The notes beneath the pieces were generated by a model. It worked only from the letters and a program-made list of their open reading frames with translations, was not told the origin of the DNA and searched no databases. 64,000 nt of DNA from Haloferax litoreum (GTDB lineage: Archaea; Halobacteriota; Halobacteria; Halobacteriales; Haloferacaceae), in the NCBI RefSeq assembly GCF_009674605.1, contig NZ_WKJO01000001.1, positions 124,001 through 188,000 of the forward strand, given 5' to 3'. Positions 32,229-41,614 of this stretch are shown piece after piece (the first letter of the stretch is position 1; each line of letters opens with the position of its first letter). The position numbers and the translations under genes are program-made.

Positions 32229-32506
32229 AGTACATGCTAACCAATAGAATCATCCATGATAAATCTATGTAGTGTGGTGGCGGGGACTGTCGATTTCGAC
32301 CCCCAGAAAGTCCGAGGTATCGGGCGAATGTTGCGACCAAACGTGTGGCCCAGAACGAGTATGGAGTGGCGCCAGCGCGAGGGCGTTGCTGTCGACGTGG
32401 TGTCACGTTTGAGGGGCAGACCGACAGTAGCGAACAGCGAAAAGACAGTGTCACTCAGACAGTGCGATATGTTCCGACGTGGACGACGGTGCGCCCACTC
32501 GGACCC

Positions 32507-34207
32507 TTACATCACGCCGATGGTCTCTCGGTAGGTGCCCCACTCCTCGGCGAACACGTCCATGATTTCACCCATCGTGACGTACGCTTTGACGGCGTCG
32601 ACGAGGACTGGCATGACGTTCTCTCCGTTCTGGACCGTCTCGCGCAGTTCGTCGAGGGCCGCTTCGACTGCCTCGTCGTCGCGTTCGTCTTTGACGTCGG
32701 CGAGACGTTCGAGTTGTCGGTCCTGTACCGCGTCTTCGACGTGGAGGAGGTCCGGGCGCGTGTCGTCGTCGGTGGCGTACTTGTTGACGCCGACGACGAT
32801 TTCTTCGCCGTCTTCGACGCGCGACTGGTACTCGTAAGAGGCCTCGCCAATCTCCTTGTGGTAGTAGCCTTCGTCGATGCCGGCGAGGACGCCATCGCGG
32901 ACAGACCCGTCACCCATCTCGCGAATCTCTTCGATGTAGGCCATCGCCTCGGCTTCGATTTCGTCGGTGAGTTTCTCTATCATGAAACTCCCACCGAGTG
33001 GGTCGATGACGTCGGCCGCACCGGACTCTTCGGCGATAATCTGCTGGGTGCGGAGTGCGACGGTGACCGCCTCCTCGGACGGGAGTGCCAGCGCTTCGTC
33101 GAAACTGTTCGTGTGGAGCGACTGGGTTCCGCCGAGAACCCCGGCGAGTGCTTGAATCGTGACGCGCACGATGTTGTTGAGCGGTTGTTGGGCCGTCAGC
33201 GACTGGCCGGCAGTCTGCGTGTGGAACTTCAGTTGCTTCGACGACTCCGCTTCGGCGTCGTACCACTCTGACATCACGTGGTGGTAGATACGGCGGGCGG
33301 CGCGGAACTTCGCCACCTCCTCGAAGATGGAGTTGTGCGAGTTGAAGAAGAACGAGAGTTGCGGGGCGAAGTCGTCGACTTCGAGGCCACGGTCGACGGC
33401 GTCTTCGACGTAGGCGAACCCGTCGGCGAGGGTAAAGGCGAGTTCCTGAATCGCCGTCGACCCCGCTTCACGAATGTGGTACCCAGAGACCGAGATGGGG
33501 CGGATACGCGGCGTCTCTTGGGCGGCGAACTCGACGGTGTCGGTGACGAGTTTGAGCGAGGGTTCCGGCGGGATGACCCACTCTTTCTGTGCGATGAACT
33601 CCTTCAGCATGTCGTTCTGGAAGGTCCCACCAATCTGGTCGCGAGGGACGCCGCGGTTGTCCGCAAGCGCGACGTACATCGCGAAGACGACGGGTGCAGA
33701 CGGGTTGATGGTGAACGACGTGGTGACCTCGCCGATGTCGATACCGTCGAAGAGAATCTCCATGTCGCGGAGCGTGTCCACGGCCACACCCTCTTTCCCG
33801 ACTTCGCCGTCCGAAAGCGGGTCGTCGGAGTCCTTTCCCATGAGTGACGGCATGTCGAAGGCCGTCGAAAGCCCGGTCTGCCCGTTCTCGATGAGGTAGT
33901 GGAAGCGCTCGTTCGTCTCCTGTGCGGTTCCGAACCCGGCGAACTGGCGCATCGTCCACGTCCGGCCACGGAACATCGTTGGATACACCCCGCGCGTGTA
34001 CGGTGCTTCGCCCGGGAACCCGAGGTCGTCTTCGTAATCGAGGTCGGCAACGTCCGCCGGCGTGTAGAGGTCGTCGACTTCGTGGTTCGAGACGGTGGCG
34101 AACCGGTCTTTCCGCTCGCCTCCTTTCTCGAGGAAGGGGTCGCGGGTCTCCGATTCCCACTCGTCGCGGGCCTCACGAATAGACGCCAGGTCCTCGTCGT
34201 CGTACAT
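32507..34207 (-). CDS. mcmA: Methylmalonyl-CoA mutase large subunit (catalytic, N-terminal type)
   Basis: A 566-residue (beta/alpha)8 substrate-binding subunit lacking the B12-binding domain, which must come from a separate small-subunit gene not seen here. Motifs: GVYPTMFRGRTWTMRQFAGF, STAFDMPSLMG, and FFFNSHNSIFEEVAKFR. It isomerises methylmalonyl-CoA to succinyl-CoA in propionate and odd-chain fatty acid metabolism. The start is close to a TATA-like ATCATTAATC at about 34230, so the leader is very short. The 278-nt spacer downstream (32229-32506) carries the acs promoter. Confidence 0.92.
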   Translation of the reverse strand: MYDDEDLASIREARDEWESETRDPFLEKGGERKDRFATVSNHEVDDLYTPADVADLDYEDDLGFPGEAPYTRGVYPTMFRGRTWTMRQFAGFGTAQETNERFHYLIENGQTGLSTAFDMPSLMGKDSDDPLSDGEVGKEGVAVDTLRDMEILFDGIDIGEVTTSFTINPSAPVVFAMYVALADNRGVPRDQIGGTFQNDMLKEFIAQKEWVIPPEPSLKLVTDTVEFAAQETPRIRPISVSGYHIREAGSTAIQELAFTLADGFAYVEDAVDRGLEVDDFAPQLSFFFNSHNSIFEEVAKFRAARRIYHHVMSEWYDAEAESSKQLKFHTQTAGQSLTAQQPLNNIVRVTIQALAGVLGGTQSLHTNSFDEALALPSEEAVTVALRTQQIIAEESGAADVIDPLGGSFMIEKLTDEIEAEAMAYIEEIREMGDGSVRDGVLAGIDEGYYHKEIGEASYEYQSRVEDGEEIVVGVNKYATDDDTRPDLLHVEDAVQDRQLERLADVKDERDDEAVEAALDELRETVQNGENVMPVLVDAVKAYVTMGEIMDVFAEEWGTYRETIGVM

Positions 34208-34342
34208 GCTCCAAAGTCAGTATGGACGATGATTAATGATTCGGGTCATTCCCAACAGGTCACCTGTTCGACCGAGCGGTGGCCCACTCGTTCGACGGAC
34301 AGACCATCGTACATATCACTCCTCGCTGACCTATGCCCGTGC

Positions 34343-34429
34343 ATGTGTAACTTCGAGAACGACACGGGCCATCCACCGGCGTCTCGGCGCCGCGTGACCG
34401 CCATCGGTGCTGGGGCCACCGGGCACTGA
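34343..34429 (+). CDS. Possible 28-aa peptide just upstream of nosD
   Basis: ATG 34343 opens MCNFENDTGHPPASRRR, ending VTAIGAGATGH, with a stop 6 nt before the nosD ATG. The SRRR-VTAIGAGA sequence looks like the start of a twin-arginine signal, but it stops at once. It may be a leader peptide coupled to nosD or a decayed remnant of an exported protein. The evidence is only position and this motif. Confidence 0.25.
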   Translation: MCNFENDTGHPPASRRRVTAIGAGATGH

Positions 34430-34435
34430 CGGTCG

Positions 34436-36388
34436 ATGGCGCTCGTAACCCCGTCCGTCACGAAGTGGGTCGCCGGCACCGCGGCCCTCGTACTCGTTCT
34501 CGCAAGCGTCTCGTTCGTCGTTCCCGCCGCCGGGTCCGTCTCTCCTGTCCCCTTCGACGACACGGTGAAGACCGGCGGCACCGCCGTCGACACCCGACTC
34601 TCCGAAGTCGAAGGCTTCGAAGTCCCCGTCGCGCAGGTTCACTTCTCGCGGTACCGATACGTCATCGGGTACTACGACGTCCAGACGGCGGCGGCGGACG
34701 TGGCCACGCCGGAGAGCACCCGGCAGTTCGGCGACCCACTCGCCGTGTTCGTCTCCGACTACGCACGAGTGACGCCACTCGTCGACGACGACGGCTACCT
34801 CAGAACCCAGTACAACCGCCACCCCGGATGGGTCGAAGCGTCGGAGGCGTCCTTCGTGGTCGACTCCGGTGCGCGCGTTCCCTCCGGTCCTCTCGTCGTC
34901 CCGTTCTCCGATGCCGACGCCGCCCGGTCGTTCGCCGACGAGTACGGCGGGGAAGTCGTCGATTGGCAGACGCTCAGAGACCGGTCGGGGAGTCCGCTCT
35001 CCGCACGACTCGCCGCGTTCGATGCGTCCGTGGCCGACCACCACGACTGGGCGACACAGACCGTCGCTGCAAGTGATTCGCTCTTCGACCGGCCCGTCTC
35101 GACAGTCGTCGGCGAGGACGCACCGACCATCGAGGCGGCAGTCGAATCCGCGCCCGAGGATACCGCTGTCTACGTCCCTGCTGGGACCTACTCGGTCGAG
35201 ACGGTCGACCTCAATCGCTCGATTACCCTCGTCGGGGCGGGACCAGAGACGCGACTCGTCGGCGACGGCAACGGAACCGTCGTTCACGTCCGCGCCAACC
35301 GGGCCGCCGTCTCGAACCTGTCAATCTCGGGGGTCGGCGACGTCGGCACCCGTCGCATTCGGGCGACCAACGAATCCGTCGATTGGGACACGCGCGTCCA
35401 ACTCGCCTACGGACGCGGCGACGCCGGTATCGTCCTCGACGGCGCGAACGAGTCAGCAATCCGTGGCGTCCACATCGACACGCCCGCAAGCGGTATTATC
35501 GTCCGCGAGAGCGCCGACAGCGTCCTCGCCAACCTCTCGGTGCATGGTTCGGAAACAGCCTCAGACGGGTTCATGGGTGCCGTCCTCATCGGTGAACGCT
35601 CAGTCGTGGAGAACTCGACGTTCCGCGACGGCCGCGACGGCATCTACACCCACCGCGCCGACGGGAGCGTCGTCAGGAACAACCGCATGGAAGACGGCCG
35701 GTACGGCGTCCACGAGATGTACACCTCGAACATGCTCGTCGCCGACAACGTCGTCCGCGAGAGTCGAGTCGGGATTATCATCATGACTCGTCCCGTCGGC
35801 AACCTCGTGGTTGGAAACGACGTGCGCGACTCCGACTTCGGGTTCATCCCCGCCGGGAGTGATACCTACGTCGCAGACAACGTGTTCGCAAACAACGAGT
35901 ACGGCATCGACGTGAGTGGTGACCGGCAGGTGTACACGCGAAACGTCGTCGTCGGCAACGAGATTGGCGTCCGCGGGAGTTCGACGTTCCCGACGAACGT
36001 CGTCGTCCACAACGACATCGTCGACAACGACGTGCAGGTCGAATCGGCCCTCGGCCCCATGCGGACGTGGACCAGCGAAGGCGAAGGGAACTACTGGGGT
36101 GACCTGCCACTGGAAGACGCCGACGGCGACGGCGCGTACGACCGGGCGTTCCAACCGTCCGGCCCCGTGGACGCCGAACTCGGCAGACACCCGGCGGCAC
36201 TCGTCCTCTCACGGTCACCCGTGATGGACGCGCTTCGCAGCGCACGTGACGAAGTCGCCGGCCTCCGTGGGTCCGGCGTCGTCGATGCGGCACCGCGGAC
36301 CGAACCAGTCCAACCAGACGTGTTGGGTGCGCTGACCCACGCTGGGTCGCCATCCAGTCAGAATACGACCGAGGGAGCAGATGTCTGA
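34436..36388 (+). CDS. nosD: NosD-type periplasmic copper-assembly protein with NosL-like N-terminus
   Basis: This 650-residue exported protein has a signal peptide (TAALVLVLASVSFVVPAAG). Residues about 45-195 match the NosL fold in order: VAQVHFSRYRYVIGYYD, FGDPLAVFVSDYA, SFVVDSGARVPSG and DAARSFADEYGGEVV, but the Cu(I)-binding Cys-Gly-Met motif is absent. A right-handed beta-helix with parallel repeats follows (about 210-560; NSTFRDGRDGIYTHRADGS and similar), and the NosD closing EGNYWGDLPLEDADGDGAYD. In denitrifiers NosD helps assemble the copper centre of nitrous-oxide reductase. No nosZ is present here, so another copper enzyme may be served. It overlaps nosF by 8 nt. Confidence 0.85.
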   Translation: MALVTPSVTKWVAGTAALVLVLASVSFVVPAAGSVSPVPFDDTVKTGGTAVDTRLSEVEGFEVPVAQVHFSRYRYVIGYYDVQTAAADVATPESTRQFGDPLAVFVSDYARVTPLVDDDGYLRTQYNRHPGWVEASEASFVVDSGARVPSGPLVVPFSDADAARSFADEYGGEVVDWQTLRDRSGSPLSARLAAFDASVADHHDWATQTVAASDSLFDRPVSTVVGEDAPTIEAAVESAPEDTAVYVPAGTYSVETVDLNRSITLVGAGPETRLVGDGNGTVVHVRANRAAVSNLSISGVGDVGTRRIRATNESVDWDTRVQLAYGRGDAGIVLDGANESAIRGVHIDTPASGIIVRESADSVLANLSVHGSETASDGFMGAVLIGERSVVENSTFRDGRDGIYTHRADGSVVRNNRMEDGRYGVHEMYTSNMLVADNVVRESRVGIIIMTRPVGNLVVGNDVRDSDFGFIPAGSDTYVADNVFANNEYGIDVSGDRQVYTRNVVVGNEIGVRGSSTFPTNVVVHNDIVDNDVQVESALGPMRTWTSEGEGNYWGDLPLEDADGDGAYDRAFQPSGPVDAELGRHPAALVLSRSPVMDALRSARDEVAGLRGSGVVDAAPRTEPVQPDVLGALTHAGSPSSQNTTEGADV

Positions 36389-37178
36389 AGGAGACACCGA
36401 CGTACGAGACGCGAGCGAGGAACCGACCGGCAGGCCAGCCAACGACCCGACCGACGAAGCGGCCGGGAAGGGGGACCACCGAGCAATCGACGCGACGGGA
36501 CTCTCACACGCGTTCGGCGACATTCGTGTGCTGGACGACGTGTCACTGTCGGTCGGGACCGGCGAAATCGTCGCTCTCGTCGGCCCGAACGGGTCGGGCA
36601 AGTCCACGCTCCTCCGGTTTCTGGCGAACGTCCGCGCACCCGACGAGGGGGCGATTCGGGTCGGGACCGATGGACACACTCGCGTCGGGTACTTACCGCA
36701 ACAACCGATATTCCGGTCTGGATTCACCGCCGCCGATACACTCCAGTTCTACGCGCAGTTCGTCGACGGCGACGTGGACGTTTCGAAGATTCTCGACCGG
36801 GTCGGCCTCGCTCACGCGGGGAACCGGCGTGTCGAAGCACTCTCCGGTGGGATGGCCCGTCTCCTCGGCCTCGGGAGAGCGCTCATCGGTGACCCGGCCG
36901 TCCTTATCCTCGACGAACCCGCGTCGGGTCTCGACCCCGGCATGGTCGAACGACTGTTCGACATCGTCTCCAGTCTGGCCGACACCGGGACGGCAATCAT
37001 CCTCTCGTCGCACAACCTCGGGCCGGTCGAACGGACCGCCGACCGTGTCGTCGTCCTCGACGACGGGTCGTTCGTCGCCGACGGAACACCACGCGAGTTA
37101 ATCGAATCTGCCGGAACCACCGACCTCCAGACGGCCTTCGGAACACTCGTCTCGACCGACGGGGTGGATGGCCGATGA
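36381..37178 (+). CDS. nosF: ABC ATPase of the Nos-type transporter
   Basis: A 265-residue ATPase with an acidic extension of about 35 residues, then Walker A GPNGSGKST, signature LSGGMARLLGLGRAL and Walker B VLILDEPASGLDP. It drives the NosFY transporter, which supplies a sulfur- or copper-related species to NosD-dependent assembly. The start overlaps the nosD end by 8 nt, and its stop overlaps nosY (ATGA). Confidence 0.88.
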   Translation: MSEGDTDVRDASEEPTGRPANDPTDEAAGKGDHRAIDATGLSHAFGDIRVLDDVSLSVGTGEIVALVGPNGSGKSTLLRFLANVRAPDEGAIRVGTDGHTRVGYLPQQPIFRSGFTAADTLQFYAQFVDGDVDVSKILDRVGLAHAGNRRVEALSGGMARLLGLGRALIGDPAVLILDEPASGLDPGMVERLFDIVSSLADTGTAIILSSHNLGPVERTADRVVVLDDGSFVADGTPRELIESAGTTDLQTAFGTLVSTDGVDGR

Positions 37179-37981
37179 CCGACGTGAGCGACCTCTTCTC
37201 GATTGCGGCCCGCGAACTCCGAACCGTCGTTCGGACGCCCGCCGTCGTCGCACTCGCCGTCGTGTTCGGTCTCACTGTCGTCGCCGTCGCCGCCGCTGGG
37301 TCCGGGTCGCGCGGTGGATACGTTCCGCTCGTCCTCGACTTGCTTCCGTTCGTGGAGGCACTGGTTCCGCTCCTCGCGTTCGCGCTCTGCTATCGCGCCG
37401 TCCTCACAGACCGACAGACGGGCGAGTTAGACGTTCTTCGGACGTTCGACGTGTCCCGACGCGCGTACATCGGCGGGGTCTACCTCGGCCGGAGTCTCGC
37501 CCTCGTCACCGTCGTCTTCGGGTCACTCCTCGTCGCGGCAGCGACCGTCCCGGTGTTGTCGCCGCCCAAACCGACGTTCCTCGCGCTGAACGCGGCGGCC
37601 GACTCGCCAGTCGCGTTCGTCCGGTTCGCCGTCCTCGCAGTCGTGTTCGCACTGGCGACGGCGGCAGTTGCACTCGCTATCTCCGCCGCCGCGCGCACGA
37701 CCAGACAGGCAATCGCCCTCGCCGTCGGGTTACTCGTCGCCTTCGTGGTCGGTGTCGATGCCGCAGCAATCGCCGGACTCGCCTCGGAGACCATTGGTAT
37801 CGACGCGGTTCCGTTCGTCCTCGCGGTGAGTCCAAACGGGGCGTTCCGCTCGCTCGTCTTCGGCGTCGCCGTCGAGACAGGGAGCGCTGCGACACCGCTC
37901 GTGGCACTCCTCGGACTCGGCGGGTGGGTCGTTGGCGCACTCGTCGTCGCCGTCGTGACGGCGTGGCGTCCGGTAGAATAG
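37175..37981 (+). CDS. nosY: Nos-type ABC permease
   Basis: A 268-residue membrane protein with about six hydrophobic segments. The N-terminus DLFSIAARELRTVVRTPAVV, a cytoplasmic segment YRAVLTDRQTGELDVLR and the segment LAVSPNGAFRSLVFGV fit NosY-type permeases. It is encoded in a tight three-gene operon with nosD and nosF. Confidence 0.85.
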   Translation: MTDVSDLFSIAARELRTVVRTPAVVALAVVFGLTVVAVAAAGSGSRGGYVPLVLDLLPFVEALVPLLAFALCYRAVLTDRQTGELDVLRTFDVSRRAYIGGVYLGRSLALVTVVFGSLLVAAATVPVLSPPKPTFLALNAAADSPVAFVRFAVLAVVFALATAAVALAISAAARTTRQAIALAVGLLVAFVVGVDAAAIAGLASETIGIDAVPFVLAVSPNGAFRSLVFGVAVETGSAATPLVALLGLGGWVVGALVVAVVTAWRPVE

Positions 37982-38030
37982 GTGTCGAGAGAGAGGGACC
38001 GACTCACCCGACTCGGTTTGAGTCGACTCG

Positions 38031-38675
38031 TCAGCCGAAGTTCTCGACCTTCGCAGCGTCGGCGTCGCCGCCGGCCGCCTCGATTGCGTCGGTCGCTGCT
38101 TCGACGAAGTCGGCGAATCCGTAGACGAACACCTGTTCGTCGGCTTCGTCCGAAAGGGCATCTGCCACGGCATCCGCGAGGACACTATCGTCGTCGGTGA
38201 CGACGACGCTCGCGCCGTCGTCGCTGAGTGCGTCCAGTCGGCCTTCGTGCGCGGGGGCGTCGTCAAGATAGACGACTGCGGCTTCGTTACCGTCGGCGAT
38301 TGCGGCCTCGGCGATGCCGACTGCGGGACCGACGCCCGGCCCACCGGCGAGGACGACGACGCGGGCCTCGCCGTCGTAGTAGCTATTCCCGAACGGACCG
38401 GAGAGGTCGATGGTGTCGCCCGCGGCGAGCGATTCGAGGTGGCGGCTGAACGGGCCGCCCTCTTCGGGGTCGATGCCGACGGTCACTTCGAACGTGTCCG
38501 TGACACCGGGCGACGAGAGAGTGTAGAATCGAGCGTACGACTCGCCGTCGATGTCGGCGGAGAGTTTGACGAACTGACCGGGTTCTGCCTCGAAGTCCGC
38601 TGGCGTCTCGAACTCGATGGCGACCGTTCCGGGTCCAACGTCACGGACCGCGTCGACGGTGACGGTTGCGTCCAT
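38031..38675 (-). CDS. Ferredoxin reductase-like FAD/NAD(P)-binding flavoprotein
   Basis: A 214-residue protein from ATG 38675 (MDATVTVDAVRDVGPG). The FAD-binding beta-barrel contains ESYARFYTLSSPGV (Arg-x-Tyr-Thr/Ser flavin site), and the NAD(P) domain contains VVVLAGGPGVGPAVG. The C-terminal half ends FVYGFADFVEAATDAIEAAGG. Similar to the FNR-like oxidoreductases that move electrons between NAD(P)H and ferredoxin or other carriers. It is divergently transcribed from korAB, which makes reduced ferredoxin, so exchange of electrons between the two is an attractive inference. Confidence 0.85.
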   Translation of the reverse strand: MDATVTVDAVRDVGPGTVAIEFETPADFEAEPGQFVKLSADIDGESYARFYTLSSPGVTDTFEVTVGIDPEEGGPFSRHLESLAAGDTIDLSGPFGNSYYDGEARVVVLAGGPGVGPAVGIAEAAIADGNEAAVVYLDDAPAHEGRLDALSDDGASVVVTDDDSVLADAVADALSDEADEQVFVYGFADFVEAATDAIEAAGGDADAAKVENFG

Positions 38676-38958
38676 GTGCGTGCTTCGGCGCAGGGTCACA
38701 AGGGCCTTGCCTTCCACCCCGGGGTTGGCGGATGTACTCGGACGCAGAAGCGGCGATGATTGCCGCGAGAGAGTCGAATTTCGAACAATTGGACATTCGT
38801 CCACCCTCCCGAGAGAGACTGCCGAATAGGCACGGATGGTCCGTCGAAAAATACACTCTCGAAGCCTGAAAGGCCGGGTTCCATTTGTTGACACCAATGT
38901 CTATTTACACAAATTTTCAGAAGGCTTTTGACCCGGCTATGGGTAGATTTCACTCAGC

Positions 38959-40719
38959 ATGCCTGCGGACTTCAATTGGGCCATCGGCGGCGAGGCTGGC
39001 GATGGCATCGACTCCACGGGGAAGATTTTCGCTCAGGCACTCTCCCGGGCTGGACGTCACGTGTTCACCTCCAAGGATTTCGCGTCGCGAATCCGCGGTG
39101 GCTACACGGCGTACAAAGTTCGGACTGCCATCGACCCCGTACAGAGCGTCGTCGACCGACTCGACGTGCTCATCGCACTCACGCAACGAACAATCGACGA
39201 GAACCTCGACGAACTCCACGAGGGCTCCGTCATCATCTACGACGGTGACCGCTCGACCATGGCCGACGTCGAGATTCCGGAGGGGATGATTGGGCTGGAT
39301 ATCCCCCTCAAAGCACTCGCCGAGGAAGCGGGTGGCGCAATCATGCGCAACGTCGTCGCACTCGGCGCGGCGTGCGCCGTCGCCGACTTCCCCATCGAGA
39401 ACCTCGACAGCGCACTGCAGAAGCGCTTCGGCGGGAAAGGCGAAGCAATCGTCGAGAACAACAAGAAGGCGGCCCGCGCAGGGCTCGAATACGTCCACGA
39501 GGAGTACGACCACGAGTACGACTACGACCTCGAAACGACGGACAACGACTACGTCCTTCTCAACGGCGACCAGGCAATCGGTATGGGTGCCATCGCCGCT
39601 GGCTGTCGCTTCTACGCCGGGTACCCAATCACGCCCGCGACCGACGTGATGGAGTACCTGACCGGGCGTATCGAGCGCTACGGCGGTCACGTCGTGCAGG
39701 CGGAAGACGAACTCGCCGCCATCAACCTCGCACTCGGTGCGGCACGCGCCGGTGCCCGCTCGATGACGGCAACTTCCGGTCCGGGTATCGACCTGATGGC
39801 CGAGACGTTCGGCCTCGTCGCCACCTCGGAGACGCCGCTTGTCATCGTCGACGTCATGCGCTCCGGTCCTTCGACCGGGATGCCGACGAAGCAAGAACAG
39901 GGCGACCTGAACATGATGCTCTACGGCGGCCACGGCGAGATTCCGCGCTTCGTCGTCGCACCAACCAGCATCTCCGAGTGCTTCTGGAAGACCGTCGAGG
40001 CGTTCAACATGGCCGAGAAGTACCAGGTTCCAGTCTACGTCGCCGCCGACCTCGCGATGGCCGTCACGGAACAGACCTTCGCACCCGAAGTCTTCGACAT
40101 GGACAAGGTCGAAATCGACCGCGGCAAGGTCGTCGACGACGACTCCATCGACGAATGGCTCGACGAGAAGGGACGGTTCCAACCGCACGCCCTCACCGAC
40201 GACGGCATCAGTCCACGCGCGTTCCCCGGCACGGAACAAGGTGCGCACATGTCCACCGGTCTCGAACACGACGAACTCGGACGCCGGACGGAAGACACCG
40301 AGATGCGCGTCAAGCAAGTCGACAAGCGTGACCGGAAGGTCGAGACGGCGAAGGCCACCGAAGACCTCTCGCCGCGCGAGTTCGGTAACCCCGACTCCGA
40401 CAAGCTCATCCTCTCGTGGGGGTCCAACGAAGGCGCCCTCGTCGAGGCACTCGACTTCCTCGAAGAGGACGGCGTCGACGTTCGCTTCCTCTCGGTCCCG
40501 TACATGTTCCCGCGTCCGGACCTGACCGAGGACATCGAGGCGGCCGACGAAGTCATCGTCGTCGAGTGTAACGCGACGGGACAGTTCGCCAACGTCGTCG
40601 AGCACGACACATTGACCCGTGTCAAGCGCATCAACAAATACGACGGCGTCCGCTTCAAGGCGGACGAACTCGCAGAAGATATCAAGGCGACCCTCGACGC
40701 AGAGGAGGATTCAGCATGA
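38959..40719 (+). CDS. korA: 2-oxoacid:ferredoxin oxidoreductase subunit alpha
   Basis: A 586-residue fused gamma-alpha subunit. Residues about 1-185 are the gamma domain (NWAIGGEAGDGIDSTGKIF). The rest is the pyrimidine-binding alpha domain (GCRFYAGYPITPATDVMEYL) and a C-terminal domain with SWGSNEGALVEALDFLEE. With KorB it converts 2-oxoglutarate (or a related 2-oxoacid) plus CoA into acyl-CoA, CO2 and reduced ferredoxin, in place of an NAD-linked dehydrogenase. The 283-nt spacer upstream holds an inverted repeat GACA-CCAA-TGTC near 38888 and no clear gene. Confidence 0.92.
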   Translation: MPADFNWAIGGEAGDGIDSTGKIFAQALSRAGRHVFTSKDFASRIRGGYTAYKVRTAIDPVQSVVDRLDVLIALTQRTIDENLDELHEGSVIIYDGDRSTMADVEIPEGMIGLDIPLKALAEEAGGAIMRNVVALGAACAVADFPIENLDSALQKRFGGKGEAIVENNKKAARAGLEYVHEEYDHEYDYDLETTDNDYVLLNGDQAIGMGAIAAGCRFYAGYPITPATDVMEYLTGRIERYGGHVVQAEDELAAINLALGAARAGARSMTATSGPGIDLMAETFGLVATSETPLVIVDVMRSGPSTGMPTKQEQGDLNMMLYGGHGEIPRFVVAPTSISECFWKTVEAFNMAEKYQVPVYVAADLAMAVTEQTFAPEVFDMDKVEIDRGKVVDDDSIDEWLDEKGRFQPHALTDDGISPRAFPGTEQGAHMSTGLEHDELGRRTEDTEMRVKQVDKRDRKVETAKATEDLSPREFGNPDSDKLILSWGSNEGALVEALDFLEEDGVDVRFLSVPYMFPRPDLTEDIEAADEVIVVECNATGQFANVVEHDTLTRVKRINKYDGVRFKADELAEDIKATLDAEEDSA

Positions 40720-41579
40720 GCTCAGACGTCCGCTTCACCGACTTCAAATCCGACAAGCAACCAACCTGGTGTCCCGGCTGTGGGGACTTCGGGACGATGA
40801 ACGGTATCATGAAGGCCCTTGCCAACTCCGGCAACGACCCCGACAACACGTTCGTGGTCGCCGGTATCGGCTGTTCCGGCAAGATTGGAACCTACATGCA
40901 CTCGTACGCCATCCACGGCGTCCACGGGCGCTCGCTTCCCGTCGCCGCCGGCGTCAAACTGGCCAACCCCAACTTGACCGTCGTCGCCGCCGGTGGTGAC
41001 GGTGACGGGTACTCGATTGGTGCAGGTCACTTCATCCACGCCGTTCGCCGCAACGTCGACATGGCGTACACCGTCATGGACAACCGCATCTACGGCCTGA
41101 CGAAGGGTCAGGCGTCCCCCACGTCGCGCGAGGACTTCGAAACCTCGACGACGCCCGAGGGTCCGCAGCAACCTCCGGTCAACCCACTCGCCCTCTCGCT
41201 GGCCGCCGGTGGGACGTTCATCGCACAGTCGTTCGCGACTGACCACAAGCGTCACGCCGAAATCGTCCAACAGGCTATCGAGCACGACGGGTTCGGCTTC
41301 GTGAACGTGTTCAGCCCGTGTGTCACGTTCAACGACGTGGACACCTACGACTACTTCCGCGACAACCTCGTGGACCTCGCAGACACGGACCACGACCCGA
41401 CCGACTACGACGCCGCCAAGGACAAGATTCTCGACTCCTCGAAGGAGTACGAGGGCGTCATCTACAAAGACGAGAGTTCGGTCTCCTACGAGCAGAAGTT
41501 CGGCGTCACGGAGAACATGTCCGACATCCCGTCGGGCGCGCCCGACGACGCGATGGACCTCGTTCGCGAGTTCTACTGA
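40716..41579 (+). CDS. korB: 2-oxoacid:ferredoxin oxidoreductase subunit beta
   Basis: A 287-residue thiamine diphosphate-binding subunit: PTWCPGCGDFGTMNGI at the N-terminus, GGDGDGYSIGAGHFIHAVRR with the GDG motif and NRIYGLTKGQASPTS. Cys residues including CPGC hold a [4Fe-4S] cluster. It overlaps korA by 4 nt (ATGA), so a 1:1 complex is expected. Confidence 0.93.
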   Translation: MSSDVRFTDFKSDKQPTWCPGCGDFGTMNGIMKALANSGNDPDNTFVVAGIGCSGKIGTYMHSYAIHGVHGRSLPVAAGVKLANPNLTVVAAGGDGDGYSIGAGHFIHAVRRNVDMAYTVMDNRIYGLTKGQASPTSREDFETSTTPEGPQQPPVNPLALSLAAGGTFIAQSFATDHKRHAEIVQQAIEHDGFGFVNVFSPCVTFNDVDTYDYFRDNLVDLADTDHDPTDYDAAKDKILDSSKEYEGVIYKDESSVSYEQKFGVTENMSDIPSGAPDDAMDLVREFY

Positions 41580-41614
41580 ACCGCGTTCGAGACGACCGAA
41601 TTACCTCGTTCGAC

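Noticed and set aside
38732-38869. A 45-codon frame (MYSDAEAAMIAARESN) between the flavoprotein and korA
   Set aside because: It is plausible in length but has mixed codon usage and no ribosome-binding or promoter support. Kept only as a possibility.
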